Assembly (NCBI RefSeq): GCF_011603975.1
Contig: NZ_JAANNB010000007.1
Coordinates: forward strand, 1 to 43,990
DNA length: 43,990 nucleotides
Source of the DNA: Cellulomonas sp. IC4_254
GTDB lineage: Bacteria > Actinomycetota > Actinomycetes > Actinomycetales > Cellulomonadaceae
Reading direction: 5' to 3'
The notes beneath the pieces are model-generated. The model was not told the origin of the DNA. It did not search any database and saw nothing but the letters and a program-made list of their open reading frames with translations. Made by a program: the position numbers and the translations under genes. Within the stretch, counting starts at the first letter, position 1; each line of letters opens with the position of its first letter. Shown here one piece after another: positions 7,944 through 15,272 of the stretch.

Positions 7944-9034
7944 CGGCGGCGCCCGCGCCCGACGGCCACCCCGTGCCGCCGTCGGTGCGCGCGGCCGCGG
8001 CGTGGTCCTGGCGGGTGCTGGCGATGACCGGCGCCGCCGCGGTCGGGCTGTGGCTCGTCGACTTCTTCCGGGTGGTGGTGGTCGCCGTGGCGGTCGGCCT
8101 GCTGCTCGCGGTGCTGCTGGTCCCGCCGGCGCGGCTGCTGGAGCGCCGCGCGCGGTTCCCGTCCTGGTTGGCGAGCCTGACGTGCGTGCTCGGGCTGGTG
8201 GCGGTGGTGGCCGGGCTGGCGGCGCTGGCGGGGCGGTCGATCGCGACGGGGCTCGGCGACCTCGCGGAGCAGGCGCTCGCGGGCGTCGACCAGGCGCTCG
8301 CGTGGCTCGCGGACGGACCTCTGGGCATGGAGGTCGACCGGGTCGACGCCCTGGTGGCCCAGGCGCTGGCGGCGCTCGGCGACAACGCCGGGACGCTGCT
8401 GACCGGCGCGTGGTCGGCGACGCTGACCCTGGGCCAGGTGCTGGCGGGCGGGGTGATGGCGGTGTTCTGCGCGTTCTTCTTCGTGCGGGACGCCCGGCCG
8501 ATGTGGGCGTGGACGGTCGGCCTGCTGCCGCGCGCGGTCCGCCCGCGGGTGCACGAGGCCGGCCGCAGGGGCCTGGTCACCCTCGCGGCGTACACCCGCA
8601 CCCAGATCCTGGTCGGCGCGGTCGACGCGCTGGGCATCGGCCTCGGGGCGGCGCTGCTCGGCGTCCCGCTGGCGGTGCCGATCGCGGTGCTGGTGTTCGT
8701 GGCCTCGTTCATCCCGTTCGTCGGCGCGGTCAGCACCGGCGCGATCGCGGTGCTGGTCGCCCTCGTGGCGCAGGGACCGGTCACCGCGCTGCTGATGCTG
8801 GCGGTCGTGCTGCTCGTGCAGCAGGTCGAGGGCAACGTGCTGCAGCCGTTCCTCATGGGGCACGCGGTGGCGCTGCACCCGGTCGCGGTGCTCCTGGTGG
8901 TCACCGCCGGGTCGATCTCGGCGGGCATCGTCGGCGCGCTGTTCGCGGTGCCGGTGGCCGCGACGCTGAACACGATGGTCCGGTACCTGCACGGGCACGA
9001 CCGGTTCCCCGCGCTGGGGACGGAGCAGACCTAG
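7940..9034 (+). CDS. AI-2E family transporter (PerM/YdiK-like permease)
   Basis: A 364-residue polytopic membrane protein. After an N-terminal pair of helices (about residues 20-70) and a further helix it has a long amphipathic stretch (about 100-150). Four or more C-terminal helices follow, with the family pattern FVASFIPFVGAVSTGAIAVLVAL and QQVEGNVLQPFLMG near residues 250-315. The family name comes from a proposed autoinducer-2 exporter, but many members have other or unknown substrates, including Na+/H+ exchange, so no substrate is claimed. The GTG start overlaps the stop of the thioredoxin-fold lipoprotein. The stop shares the four bases CTAG (9031-9034) with the stop of the convergent membrane gene. 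Confidence 0.9.
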   Translation: MTAAPAPDGHPVPPSVRAAAAWSWRVLAMTGAAAVGLWLVDFFRVVVVAVAVGLLLAVLLVPPARLLERRARFPSWLASLTCVLGLVAVVAGLAALAGRSIATGLGDLAEQALAGVDQALAWLADGPLGMEVDRVDALVAQALAALGDNAGTLLTGAWSATLTLGQVLAGGVMAVFCAFFFVRDARPMWAWTVGLLPRAVRPRVHEAGRRGLVTLAAYTRTQILVGAVDALGIGLGAALLGVPLAVPIAVLVFVASFIPFVGAVSTGAIAVLVALVAQGPVTALLMLAVVLLVQQVEGNVLQPFLMGHAVALHPVAVLLVVTAGSISAGIVGALFAVPVAATLNTMVRYLHGHDRFPALGTEQT

Positions 9035-9657
9035 CCGGCCGGGGTGCCCGGCCGGGAGTCGAGCCGGCGGTACAGCCACGCGGTCGTCGTGAACGCCACC
9101 GGGTACGCCAGGGCCAGCCCGACGAGGCACACCATCGACCCGGCCGACCCGAGCACCGCGACGACGAGTGCGAGCAGCACCGTCGTCCCCGGGTGCCGGC
9201 CCGCGAGCCGGGCGCTCTCCCGGATCGCCACTACCGGGCCGAACCGCCGGTCGAACGAGAGGGACACCGCGTACTGCCCGAGCAGCGCGACCGCGAGCCC
9301 GGGCAGGTACAGCAGGAGCGTGCCGACCGCGGTGAGGACGGCGAGCAGCACCGCGGTCGCGAGCGGCCGCCCGAGCCCGCGCGGCGTCCAGAACTCCCGC
9401 GCGCCGACCGGGCGCCCGTCCACCAGCGCGAGGCCGAACCGCGCACCGAGCACCTGCACCAGCAGGGTCACCACCTGGAGCCCGACGACCGCCGCGAGCA
9501 GCCCGGCGAGCGCCCCCGGCGGGACGCCCCAGCTCGGGCCGACCAGCACCGAGCCGTCCTGCGGGACGGCGGCCCGGGTCCGGACCTGGTCGACGGCTGC
9601 GGCCACCACCGGGACGGACACGGCCGCGGTGCCGGCCACGAGCAGCGCGACGGGCAC
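9031..9657 (-). CDS. Polytopic membrane protein with uncertain start (coding seems to begin near 9780)
   Basis: From the first usable GTG (9655-9657) the frame encodes 208 residues with about five hydrophobic segments and short basic loops. It resembles actinobacterial membrane proteins of the glycerophosphodiesterase-membrane-domain or DUF975-like kind, a weak match. The frame stays open upstream and there encodes GVGDALRFGWGAVRARLPTA, which looks like the conserved entry helix of such proteins. A -10-like TAGCGT (9788-9793) points at a start near 9780. Yet no in-frame ATG, GTG or TTG exists between 9657 and about 10060; only ACG, GCG and CTG occur. So the true start is non-canonical, lost, or hidden by a base error. 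Confidence 0.7.
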   Translation of the reverse strand: MPVALLVAGTAAVSVPVVAAAVDQVRTRAAVPQDGSVLVGPSWGVPPGALAGLLAAVVGLQVVTLLVQVLGARFGLALVDGRPVGAREFWTPRGLGRPLATAVLLAVLTAVGTLLLYLPGLAVALLGQYAVSLSFDRRFGPVVAIRESARLAGRHPGTTVLLALVVAVLGSAGSMVCLVGLALAYPVAFTTTAWLYRRLDSRPGTPAG

Positions 9658-9787
9658 CGCGAACAGGCCGACGGCGGTGGGGAGGCGCGCGCGGACGGCC
9701 CCCCAGCCGAACCGCAGGGCGTCGCCGACCCCGGGCTCGGGCGGGACGACTCGGACGGGTCCGGTCGGGGCGGTCGGCGCCGTCCGG

Positions 9788-9793
9788 ACGCTA
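9788..9793 (-). promoter_or_regulatory. -10 hexamer TAGCGT upstream of the membrane gene lacking a usual start
   Basis: The minus strand reads TAGCGT, identical to the hexamer preceding the neighbouring genes at 10058 and 5131. The next bases down the minus strand hold in-frame ACG (4 bases on) and GCG (7 bases on) but no ATG or GTG. Confidence 0.45.
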
Positions 9794-9827
9794 CCGGCCC
9801 CGGCAGCCCCAGGCGACGAACCGCGGG

Positions 9828-10058
9828 TCAGCCGAGCAGGCCCACCACGTACCCGACGAACAGCAGCAGCGCGAACACGACCACCACGCCGATCAGGACG
9901 TACACCAGCCAGTTGGTGCGGCGGCTCGGCAGGTCGGGCTCCTGGAACGCCGCGCCGGACGTGCTGGACTCGCCGGGAGGGGTGTCGCCGGGCGCGACGC
10001 CGCCGCCGGGCTCGAGGCCGGGCGTGTTCTCCGGGTCCGGGTCGGGGATGCTCGTCAT
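9828..10058 (-). CDS. DUF6480-type small membrane protein
   Basis: A 76-residue protein with a Pro/Gly/Asp-rich disordered N-terminal half and a single C-terminal transmembrane helix (about residues 50-72, VYVLIGVVVVFALLLFVGYV) ending at the C-terminus. The opening pattern DPDPENTPGLEPGGGVAPG and the PPGESS stretch are what I recognise from the actinobacterial DUF6480 family, whose function is unknown. The orientation suggests a tail-anchored protein with a cytoplasmic N-terminus. The ATG lies 6 bases after TAGCGT (10065-10070 on this strand), so the transcript is probably leaderless. Its stop lies about 35 bases before the -10 of the next minus-strand membrane gene. Confidence 0.8.
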   Translation of the reverse strand: MTSIPDPDPENTPGLEPGGGVAPGDTPPGESSTSGAAFQEPDLPSRRTNWLVYVLIGVVVVFALLLFVGYVVGLLG

Positions 10059-10064
10059 GCGGCC

Positions 10065-10070
10065 ACGCTA
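10065..10070 (-). promoter_or_regulatory. -10 hexamer TAGCGT for the DUF6480-type gene
   Basis: On the minus strand TAGCGT is followed after 6 bases by the ATG, a leaderless arrangement. Confidence 0.6.
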
Positions 10071-10196
10071 GGCACGCCGGGCCGCGTCCGGCGACCGGGG
10101 GAGACGTCGGTGCTGGTCGCGGTGCCGCCCGCGCGGGCCGCGACCCCCGGGCCTAGCGTGGGTACCGCGCGGCCGTCGCGTGCCGAGGGGGTCATC

Positions 10197-10427
10197 ATGT
10201 CGGACAGCGAGACCGGGGGCGTCACCGGTACCCCGGACAAGGACTACAACCTGATCTGGTTCGCCGAGGCGTGCCTGAGCAACGTGCTGCGGCTGGAGCA
10301 GTACGCGCAGGACGCCGACCGGGCCGGCGACGCGGAGCTCGCGGACTTCTTCCGGCGGGCGCAGCACGAGAGCCACAAGGGCGCCGAGCAGTCCAAGGCG
10401 ATGCTCGCCCGCCGGCTGCAGGGCTGA
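10197..10427 (+). CDS. Small helical protein of unknown function
   Basis: A 76-residue soluble protein with no signal or membrane segment. After about 16 polar residues it is predicted to be helical throughout: DYNLIWFAEACLSNVLRLEQ, then AQDADRAGDAELADFFRRAQ, then ESHKGAEQSKAMLARRL. Regular Leu, Phe and Ala spacing suggests a two- or three-helix bundle. It contains one Cys and several His and Glu, but I see no metal-site motif. I do not recognise a named family. The ATG is supported by a GAGGGGG about 7 bases upstream and by TAGCGT at 10154-10159 giving a leader of roughly 30 bases. It converges with the GAF gene, with only 6 bases between stops and no evident terminator. Confidence 0.72.
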   Translation: MSDSETGGVTGTPDKDYNLIWFAEACLSNVLRLEQYAQDADRAGDAELADFFRRAQHESHKGAEQSKAMLARRLQG

Positions 10428-10433
10428 CGGGCG

Positions 10434-10895
10434 TCAGACGCTGAGGCCGCGGGTCCGGATGGCCTCCGCGATCTCCTGCACGAACCGGTCCATCCCGACC
10501 AGCACGTCGCGGTCCCACGGGTCGACGGCCTCCGAGTAGAGGTTGAGCGCGACCGTCGTCTCGGCGTCCACCTGCCCCGGCAGCGCCGCCGTGGACCGGA
10601 ACCCGGCCTCGGTCGTCGCCGCGCGCCACTCCGGCCAGCGCTCCTCGGTGAGCACGTCCGGGACCAGCTCGCCGCGGAGCTGCTGGATCGCGACCACGCA
10701 CGGGCCCTCGCCGGAGGTGACCTCCGCGCGGTCGCAGCGGGCGGCGCGCTCGCTGCTGCTCGCGACCTGGTCGAGCAGGTGGTGGCTCCGCAGGATGATG
10801 CTGCACTCGGTCGGCACCCCGACGCGCGCGGCGGCCTCCGCGGCGTACGCGTCCAGGTACGAGGACGTCGGGTCCACATCGGTCGACGCGGTCAT
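10434..10895 (-). CDS. GAF domain protein
   Basis: A 153-residue protein made almost wholly of one GAF sensor domain. The conserved core is recognisable: VGVPTECSIILRS strand, SGEGPCVVAIQQLRGELVPD turn and strand, the RSTAALPG strand, and LNLYSEAVDPWD near residue 118. In actinobacteria this fold often sits before an ANTAR RNA-binding domain, but here the protein ends after the final helix (FVQEIAEAIRTRG), so no output domain is present. It may act as a stand-alone sensor or pair with another protein. Two Cys in the domain could allow redox sensing, which is speculation. It is convergent with the small helical protein gene. Confidence 0.85.
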   Translation of the reverse strand: MTASTDVDPTSSYLDAYAAEAAARVGVPTECSIILRSHHLLDQVASSSERAARCDRAEVTSGEGPCVVAIQQLRGELVPDVLTEERWPEWRAATTEAGFRSTAALPGQVDAETTVALNLYSEAVDPWDRDVLVGMDRFVQEIAEAIRTRGLSV

Positions 10896-10964
10896 CGGGG
10901 CTCCTCCGGCTGCTGGGGGAGACGCACTGTCTCACACCCCGCGGTGCCGCCGTGAATCCGCCGG

Positions 10965-11714
10965 TCACGCCCTCTCGATCGCGAACGCGGTGAGGAAGCC
11001 GAGCGCCGTGATGAGGCCGGTGAGCAGGTGCGCGCGCTCGAAGGCCTCCGGGATCATCGTGTCCGCGAGCATGGCCAGGATCGCCCCCGCGGCGACTGCC
11101 GTGATGGCCGCGACCGTCCCCGCCGACGCGTCCTGCAGCAGCAGCGAGCCGACCAGCGCCGCGAGGCCGCTCGCCACCGCGATCCCGGTCCACACCCCGA
11201 ACACGTAGCCCGGTCCGCGCCCGGCGCGCTTCATCCCGGCCGCGCTGGACAGCCCCTCGGGGACGTTCGAGATGAACACCGCGGCCAGCACCCCGACGCC
11301 CACGCCCTGGCCGCCGAGCACCGACAGCCCCAGCACCACCGACTCCGGGATGCCGTCCAGCAGCGCCCCGACGGCGATCGCCGCGCCGCTGCCCGCGGTG
11401 TCCTGCTCCGACGGCTGCTGGTCGCCGGACCGCTTGCGGTGCCGGGCGCCGCGCCGGGCGAGCACGAGGTTCGCGGCGACGTACGCCACCGCGCCGCCGA
11501 GGAACCCGCCGACCGTCGGGACCAGCCCGCCGGCGCGCTCGGCCTCGTCGACCAGCTCGAACGCCAGCGCCGAGATCAGCACGCCGGCGCCGAACGCCAT
11601 GATGCTGGCGACGACCCGCTGCGGGACGCGGACGAACCACGCGACCAGGGCGCCGAGCACCAGCGCCGCGCCGCCGACCAGGCCCCACGCGCCGGCCTCC
11701 AGCCAGACGGGCAC
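10965..11714 (-). CDS. ZIP family metal transporter
   Basis: A 249-residue permease with about eight membrane segments. ZIP features are clear: FGAGVLISALAFELVDEAE in TM2, a charged cytoplasmic loop (about residues 88-108, RRGARHRKRSGDQQ then Pro/Glu-rich), LLDGIPESVVLGLS in TM4 and ISNVPEGLSSAAGM in TM5. The TM4 and TM5 Asn/Asp-x-Pro-Glu motifs line the binuclear metal site in the family; Asp replaces the usual His at the start of the TM4 motif. Zn2+ or another divalent metal is expected. The GTG start has GGGAGGG nearby. A -10-like TAGCGT at 11830-11835 gives a leader of about 110 bases, in which I see no known riboswitch. Confidence 0.9.
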   Translation of the reverse strand: MPVWLEAGAWGLVGGAALVLGALVAWFVRVPQRVVASIMAFGAGVLISALAFELVDEAERAGGLVPTVGGFLGGAVAYVAANLVLARRGARHRKRSGDQQPSEQDTAGSGAAIAVGALLDGIPESVVLGLSVLGGQGVGVGVLAAVFISNVPEGLSSAAGMKRAGRGPGYVFGVWTGIAVASGLAALVGSLLLQDASAGTVAAITAVAAGAILAMLADTMIPEAFERAHLLTGLITALGFLTAFAIERA

Positions 11715-11829
11715 GGGTCAGCCCTCCCGGGCGGGACGGGCGGCGCGGACCGTGGGGCGGGGCTCGGCGAGGTGAAGCACGGCGGTCTCCCGTGGTCGGC
11801 GGTGCCCCGGGCGGCCGCAGGGCGCCGCC

Positions 11830-11835
11830 ACGCTA
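11830..11835 (-). promoter_or_regulatory. -10 hexamer TAGCGT for the ZIP gene
   Basis: On the minus strand TAGCGT lies about 115 bases upstream of the ZIP GTG, implying an untranslated leader unlike most promoters in this window. I see no Zur-type AT-rich palindrome around it. Confidence 0.4.
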
Positions 11836-11897
11836 GGCCCGCGCGGGGCGGTCGGCGACCGGAGCGCGGCGCCGCCGCCGGCGAGGGCCCCGGGCGC

Positions 11898-12908
11898 TCA
11901 GCCGCCCGTCGACTCCCGCACGATCACCCGCGGCGTCACGGTCTCCACGCCGCCCGGGTCGCGCCCCTCCAGCGACGCGAACAGCCGCTCCGCGGCCCGC
12001 CGCCCCATCATCTGGAAGTTCATGTCGATGCTGGTCAGCGCCGGCCGGCACCCGGCGATCATCGGCTCCCAGTTGTCGAACCCGATGACGGCGACGTCGT
12101 CCGGGACGCGCACCCCGCGGTCGTGCAGCGCGTCGAGCACGCCGCGCGCGATCTGGTCGCTGCCGCAGACGATCGCGTCGACGTCCTGCTCCAGCAGTGC
12201 GGCGACGGACGAGCGCCCCCACGCCTCGGACCATGAGCCGTACCGCACCGGGCCGACGCGCTCGAGCCCGTGCTCGGCCAGGGCGGCGTCGGCCCCGGCG
12301 GCGCGGTCGGTCGCGGCGGCGTAGGTGATGTCGCCGGACACGTGCGCGATCCGGCGGCGCCCCGTGGCCAGCAGGTGCTCGACGGCGATCCGGCCCGCGG
12401 TGACGTTGTCGGGGACGACCGACGCGTCGGCCGGGTCGGTGGACGGCGCGTAGGTGTAGACGACCGGAACGGGCAGGTCCCGGCCGAGCGGCGGGCGGGC
12501 GTCGGTCTGCGACCCCACGACGATGAGCCCGTCCACGCGGCGGCCGAGCAGGGTGGACAGGTGGTGCTGCTCCCGGATCGCGTCGCCGCGGGAGTCGCAG
12601 AGCAGCACGCTGGACCGGCCGGCGCCGAACGCGTCCTCGGCGCCCATGAGGATCGGCAGCGAGAACCGGCCCTCCAGGTCGTGGGTCAGCAGGCCGACGG
12701 TGCCGGTGTGGCCCTCGAGCATCGCGCGGGCGAGGGCGTTCGGCGTGAACGACAGTCGCTCGGCCACGTCGAGCACGCGGCGCCGGGTGTCCGGGCTGAC
12801 CTCGGCCTTGCCGTTGATCGCCTTGGACGCGGTGGCGACCGAGACGCCGGCGAGCTGCGCGACGTCGCGCAGCGTGACCTGGCGCCGGCCGGGTGCGTCG
12901 GTGCTCAT
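11898..12908 (-). CDS. LacI-family repressor of the arabinoside locus
   Basis: A 336-residue repressor. The N-terminal helix-turn-helix VTLRDVAQLAGVSVATASKA with the hinge helix NALARAMLEG covers residues 10-62. The periplasmic-binding-type sensor domain follows (GLLTHDLEGRFSLPILMG, GFDNWEPMIAGCRPALTSI). The ATG at 12906-12908 is chosen because AGGGGGGAC lies just upstream and the HTH begins at residue 10; an apparent longer frame to 13241 runs through the divergent promoter. It is transcribed away from the binding protein gene. The operator at 13002-13017 covers the sugar operon promoter, and a CCGAAA half-site sits by its own -10, so it probably represses both. The inducer is likely an arabinose-containing sugar, inferred from the GH127 enzyme. 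Confidence 0.93.
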   Translation of the reverse strand: MSTDAPGRRQVTLRDVAQLAGVSVATASKAINGKAEVSPDTRRRVLDVAERLSFTPNALARAMLEGHTGTVGLLTHDLEGRFSLPILMGAEDAFGAGRSSVLLCDSRGDAIREQHHLSTLLGRRVDGLIVVGSQTDARPPLGRDLPVPVVYTYAPSTDPADASVVPDNVTAGRIAVEHLLATGRRRIAHVSGDITYAAATDRAAGADAALAEHGLERVGPVRYGSWSEAWGRSSVAALLEQDVDAIVCGSDQIARGVLDALHDRGVRVPDDVAVIGFDNWEPMIAGCRPALTSIDMNFQMMGRRAAERLFASLEGRDPGGVETVTPRVIVRESTGG

Positions 12909-12935
12909 GGGTCCCCCTGTCCTGGTGCTCGGTGC

Positions 12936-12949
12936 AGCGTACGCCGAAA
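12936..12949 (-). promoter_or_regulatory. Promoter -10 and operator half-site of the LacI gene
   Basis: The minus strand reads TTTCGG (12944-12949) then TACGCT (12936-12941), a -10-like hexamer 27 bases upstream of the LacI ATG. TTTCGG equals one arm of the operator at 13002-13017, which suggests weak autoregulation. Confidence 0.45.
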
Positions 12950-12970
12950 CCGTCGCACGCCGGCACCCCG

Positions 12971-13017
12971 TTGACGCCCGCGGAACCGCAGTGCTAGCGT
13001 CCCGAAAAGCGTTTCGG
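12971..13017 (+). promoter_or_regulatory. Sugar operon promoter with LacI-type operator
   Basis: TTGACG (12971-12976) and TAGCGT (12995-13000) form a -35/-10 pair 18 bases apart. CCGAAAAGCGTTTCGG (13002-13017) follows directly: arms CCGAAA/TTTCGG around a 4-base centre, close to the GAAANCGNTTTC pattern of LacI-family operators. It covers the start of transcription, so a bound repressor would block the binding-protein operon. Confidence 0.8.
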
Positions 13018-13101
13018 TCACTTTCGTCCGAGACGACGCACCAGCGATGGCCCGGCACCGACGCCCGCCACCGACCGCACTCGACGAGGAGACCGGTCCG
13101 C

Positions 13102-14367
13102 ATGAACGCACGACGCACCTCCCTGATCGCCCTGGCCGCCGCGGGCGCGCTCGGGCTGGCCGCCTGCTCGGGCGGCACCAGCGCCGGCGGCGGCGGTGGC
13201 TCGACCTCCGGGAGCGGGGGCGAGGGCGACGGGGTCGTCACCGTCTGGCACTACTTCTCCGACCCGAACCAGGTCGCGCTCATGGACGCGTACAAGGAGA
13301 AGTTCGAGTCCGAGAACGACGCCACGGTCGAGAACGTCTACGTCCCGTACGACCAGATGAACTCGAAGCTCGTCTCCGCGGCGGGCGCCGGCACCGGCCC
13401 GGACGTCGTGGTGTTCAACGGCGCCGACGCGGCCACCCTGGCCCTCGGCGGGGTGCTCGCCCCGCTCGACGAGCAGTGGGCCGACTTCGCCGACGCCGAC
13501 CAGTTCCCCGACTCCGTGCTGCACAGCGTCGACGACCAGCTGTACGCCGTCCAGGGGTACGTGAACCTCCTGGGGCTCTGGTACAACCAGGACATCCTCG
13601 ACGAGATCGGGGTCGAGCCGCCCACCACGATGGCCGAGCTCGAGGACGCGATGGCGGCCGCGAAGGACGCCGGGTACGGCGGCATCACGCTGTCCGGCCT
13701 CCCGCAGTCGCAGGGCGAGTGGCAGGCGTACCCCTGGATCACCGACGCCGGCTTCGACTACGAGAACCCCGACGCGGACGCGCTCGCGGCCGGGTTCGAG
13801 CGGGTGCGCGGCTGGGTCGACAACGGCTGGCTCACGCAGGAGGCGGTGACCTGGGACCAGACGGTCCCGTTCCAGCAGTTCGCCGCCGGGAAGACCGCGT
13901 TCGCGCAGAACGGCAACTGGCAGATCGGGACCGCCGAGTCCGACGCGGACTTCGCGTACGGCGTCGTGCCGCTGCCGCTCGGCGACACCGGCGGGGTGTA
14001 CCTCGGCGGCGAGGGCGAGGGCATCGGCGCGCACGCCGACGACCCGGAGCTGGCGTGGGAGTACCTGCAGAGCACGTACCTGGACGCGAAGGGTCAGGAG
14101 CTCGCCCCCGACCTGGTCGGCTCGATCCCGTCCCGCGCGGACACCGCCCAGGCCGACGTGGTCACGAGCAACGACCTGCTCGACCCGTTCGCCCGCACCA
14201 TCGCGGACTTCGGCGCCAGCTACCCGGCGACCTCGATCCCGCCGGCCGCGGTGGCGGACGTCCAGCTCACCGTCGGCCAGGCGTGGTCCGCGGTCATCGG
14301 CGGCCAGCAGACCCCGCAGGCCGCGGCCGACCAGGCCGTCGCCGCCCTGAAGAGCCAGATCGGCTGA
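13102..14367 (+). CDS. Sugar ABC transporter substrate-binding lipoprotein
   Basis: A 421-residue family 1 (MalE/UgpB-type) solute-binding protein. The signal peptide ends in the lipobox LGLAACSGG (Cys at residue 22), followed by a Gly/Ser linker of about 25 residues. The mature domain begins VVTVWHYFSDPNQVALMDAY, the usual entry strand and helix. YDQMNSKLVSAAGAGTGPDVV and FAAGKTAFAQNGNWQIG are family landmarks, and aromatic residues in the cleft fit carbohydrate binding. The ATG has GAGGAGA upstream. It is the first gene of an operon with two permeases and GH127, under the promoter at 12971-13017. The ligand is probably a beta-L-arabinofuranoside oligosaccharide, inferred from the enzyme. 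Confidence 0.94.
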   Translation: MNARRTSLIALAAAGALGLAACSGGTSAGGGGGSTSGSGGEGDGVVTVWHYFSDPNQVALMDAYKEKFESENDATVENVYVPYDQMNSKLVSAAGAGTGPDVVVFNGADAATLALGGVLAPLDEQWADFADADQFPDSVLHSVDDQLYAVQGYVNLLGLWYNQDILDEIGVEPPTTMAELEDAMAAAKDAGYGGITLSGLPQSQGEWQAYPWITDAGFDYENPDADALAAGFERVRGWVDNGWLTQEAVTWDQTVPFQQFAAGKTAFAQNGNWQIGTAESDADFAYGVVPLPLGDTGGVYLGGEGEGIGAHADDPELAWEYLQSTYLDAKGQELAPDLVGSIPSRADTAQADVVTSNDLLDPFARTIADFGASYPATSIPPAAVADVQLTVGQAWSAVIGGQQTPQAAADQAVAALKSQIG

Positions 14368-14420
14368 CGAGGTCACCGTGTCCGCCGCCGCCACCACCGC
14401 ACCCGCGCGGCAGCCGGATC

Positions 14421-15272
14421 GTGTTCCTGCTGCCCGCCGCCCTGTTCCTCGGCCTGTTCAGCCTGTACCCGCTCGTCCAGCTCGTGCGGATGGCGGTCAG
14501 CCAGGTCACGGCCGCCACGCTCAACGCCGACTGGGTGTTCACCGGCCTCGACAACGTGCGCCGCGGCTTCGAGACCGGGCAGACCGGTCCCGCGATCAGC
14601 CGGACGCTCGTGTTCGTCGTCGTGGTCACCGTGCTCGGCATGCTGGTCGGGTTCGGCGCGGCGATCGCGCTGCGCACCACGGGCCGCTGGTCGGCCTGGC
14701 TGCTCGCCCTCATGGTGTTCGTCTGGGCGCTGCCGCCGGTGGTGAACGGGTCGGTGTGGAAGTTCCTGCTGAACGACGCCGGCCTGCTCAACACCGTGCT
14801 GCTGAGCACCGGCCTGCGGGAGACCCCGGTGCCGTTCCTCTACGACCAGCACTGGGCGCTGTTCTCGGTGGCGTTCGTCAACGCGTTCGCGGTGATCCCG
14901 TTCAACACCCTCGTGTTCCGGGCCGCGCTCATGACCATCGACCCCGAGGTGTTCGAGGCGGCGCAGCTCGACGGCGCCAGCAAGTGGCAGCAGATCCGGC
15001 ACATCATGGTGCCGTCGGTCCGCCCGACCACGCTGGTGCTGCTCATCCTGACCCTGGTCTACGGGTTCCGGTCCTTCGACTTCATCTACGTGATGACGTA
15101 CGGCGGCCCGGGCACCGCGACCAACACCCTGCCGTTCCTGGGCTACCTGCAGGCCTTCGTCCGCTACGACTACGGGCTCGGCGCGGCCACCTCGGCGCTC
15201 GCGGTGGTCGGCGTGCTGGTCCTGGCCGTGGTCTACGCCCGGAGCATCAAGCGCGAGGAGGCGGACGGATGA
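14421..15272 (+). CDS. Sugar ABC permease (MalF-type), 5' end disturbed
   Basis: The frame from GTG 14421 gives 283 residues with six membrane segments, starting at once in TM1 (FLLPAALFLGLFSLYPLVQ). The EAA loop is EAAQLDGASKWQQIRHIMVPS near residue 180, where it would contact the ATPase. A normal permease has a further 15-25 cytoplasmic residues first. A better start, GTG 14378 with GACGAGG upstream, encodes MSAAATTAPAR, the kind of tail expected, but lies in another frame. Joining them needs one base fewer or two more near 14408-14418. In the permease frame there is no ATG, GTG or TTG before 14421. This is either a shortened but working protein, a frameshift, or a base error. Confidence 0.82.
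   Translation: MFLLPAALFLGLFSLYPLVQLVRMAVSQVTAATLNADWVFTGLDNVRRGFETGQTGPAISRTLVFVVVVTVLGMLVGFGAAIALRTTGRWSAWLLALMVFVWALPPVVNGSVWKFLLNDAGLLNTVLLSTGLRETPVPFLYDQHWALFSVAFVNAFAVIPFNTLVFRAALMTIDPEVFEAAQLDGASKWQQIRHIMVPSVRPTTLVLLILTLVYGFRSFDFIYVMTYGGPGTATNTLPFLGYLQAFVRYDYGLGAATSALAVVGVLVLAVVYARSIKREEADG

Noticed and set aside
12909-13241. N-terminal extension of the LacI frame
   Set aside because: It would cover the divergent promoter and operator, and the helix-turn-helix is already at residue 10 of the shorter form.
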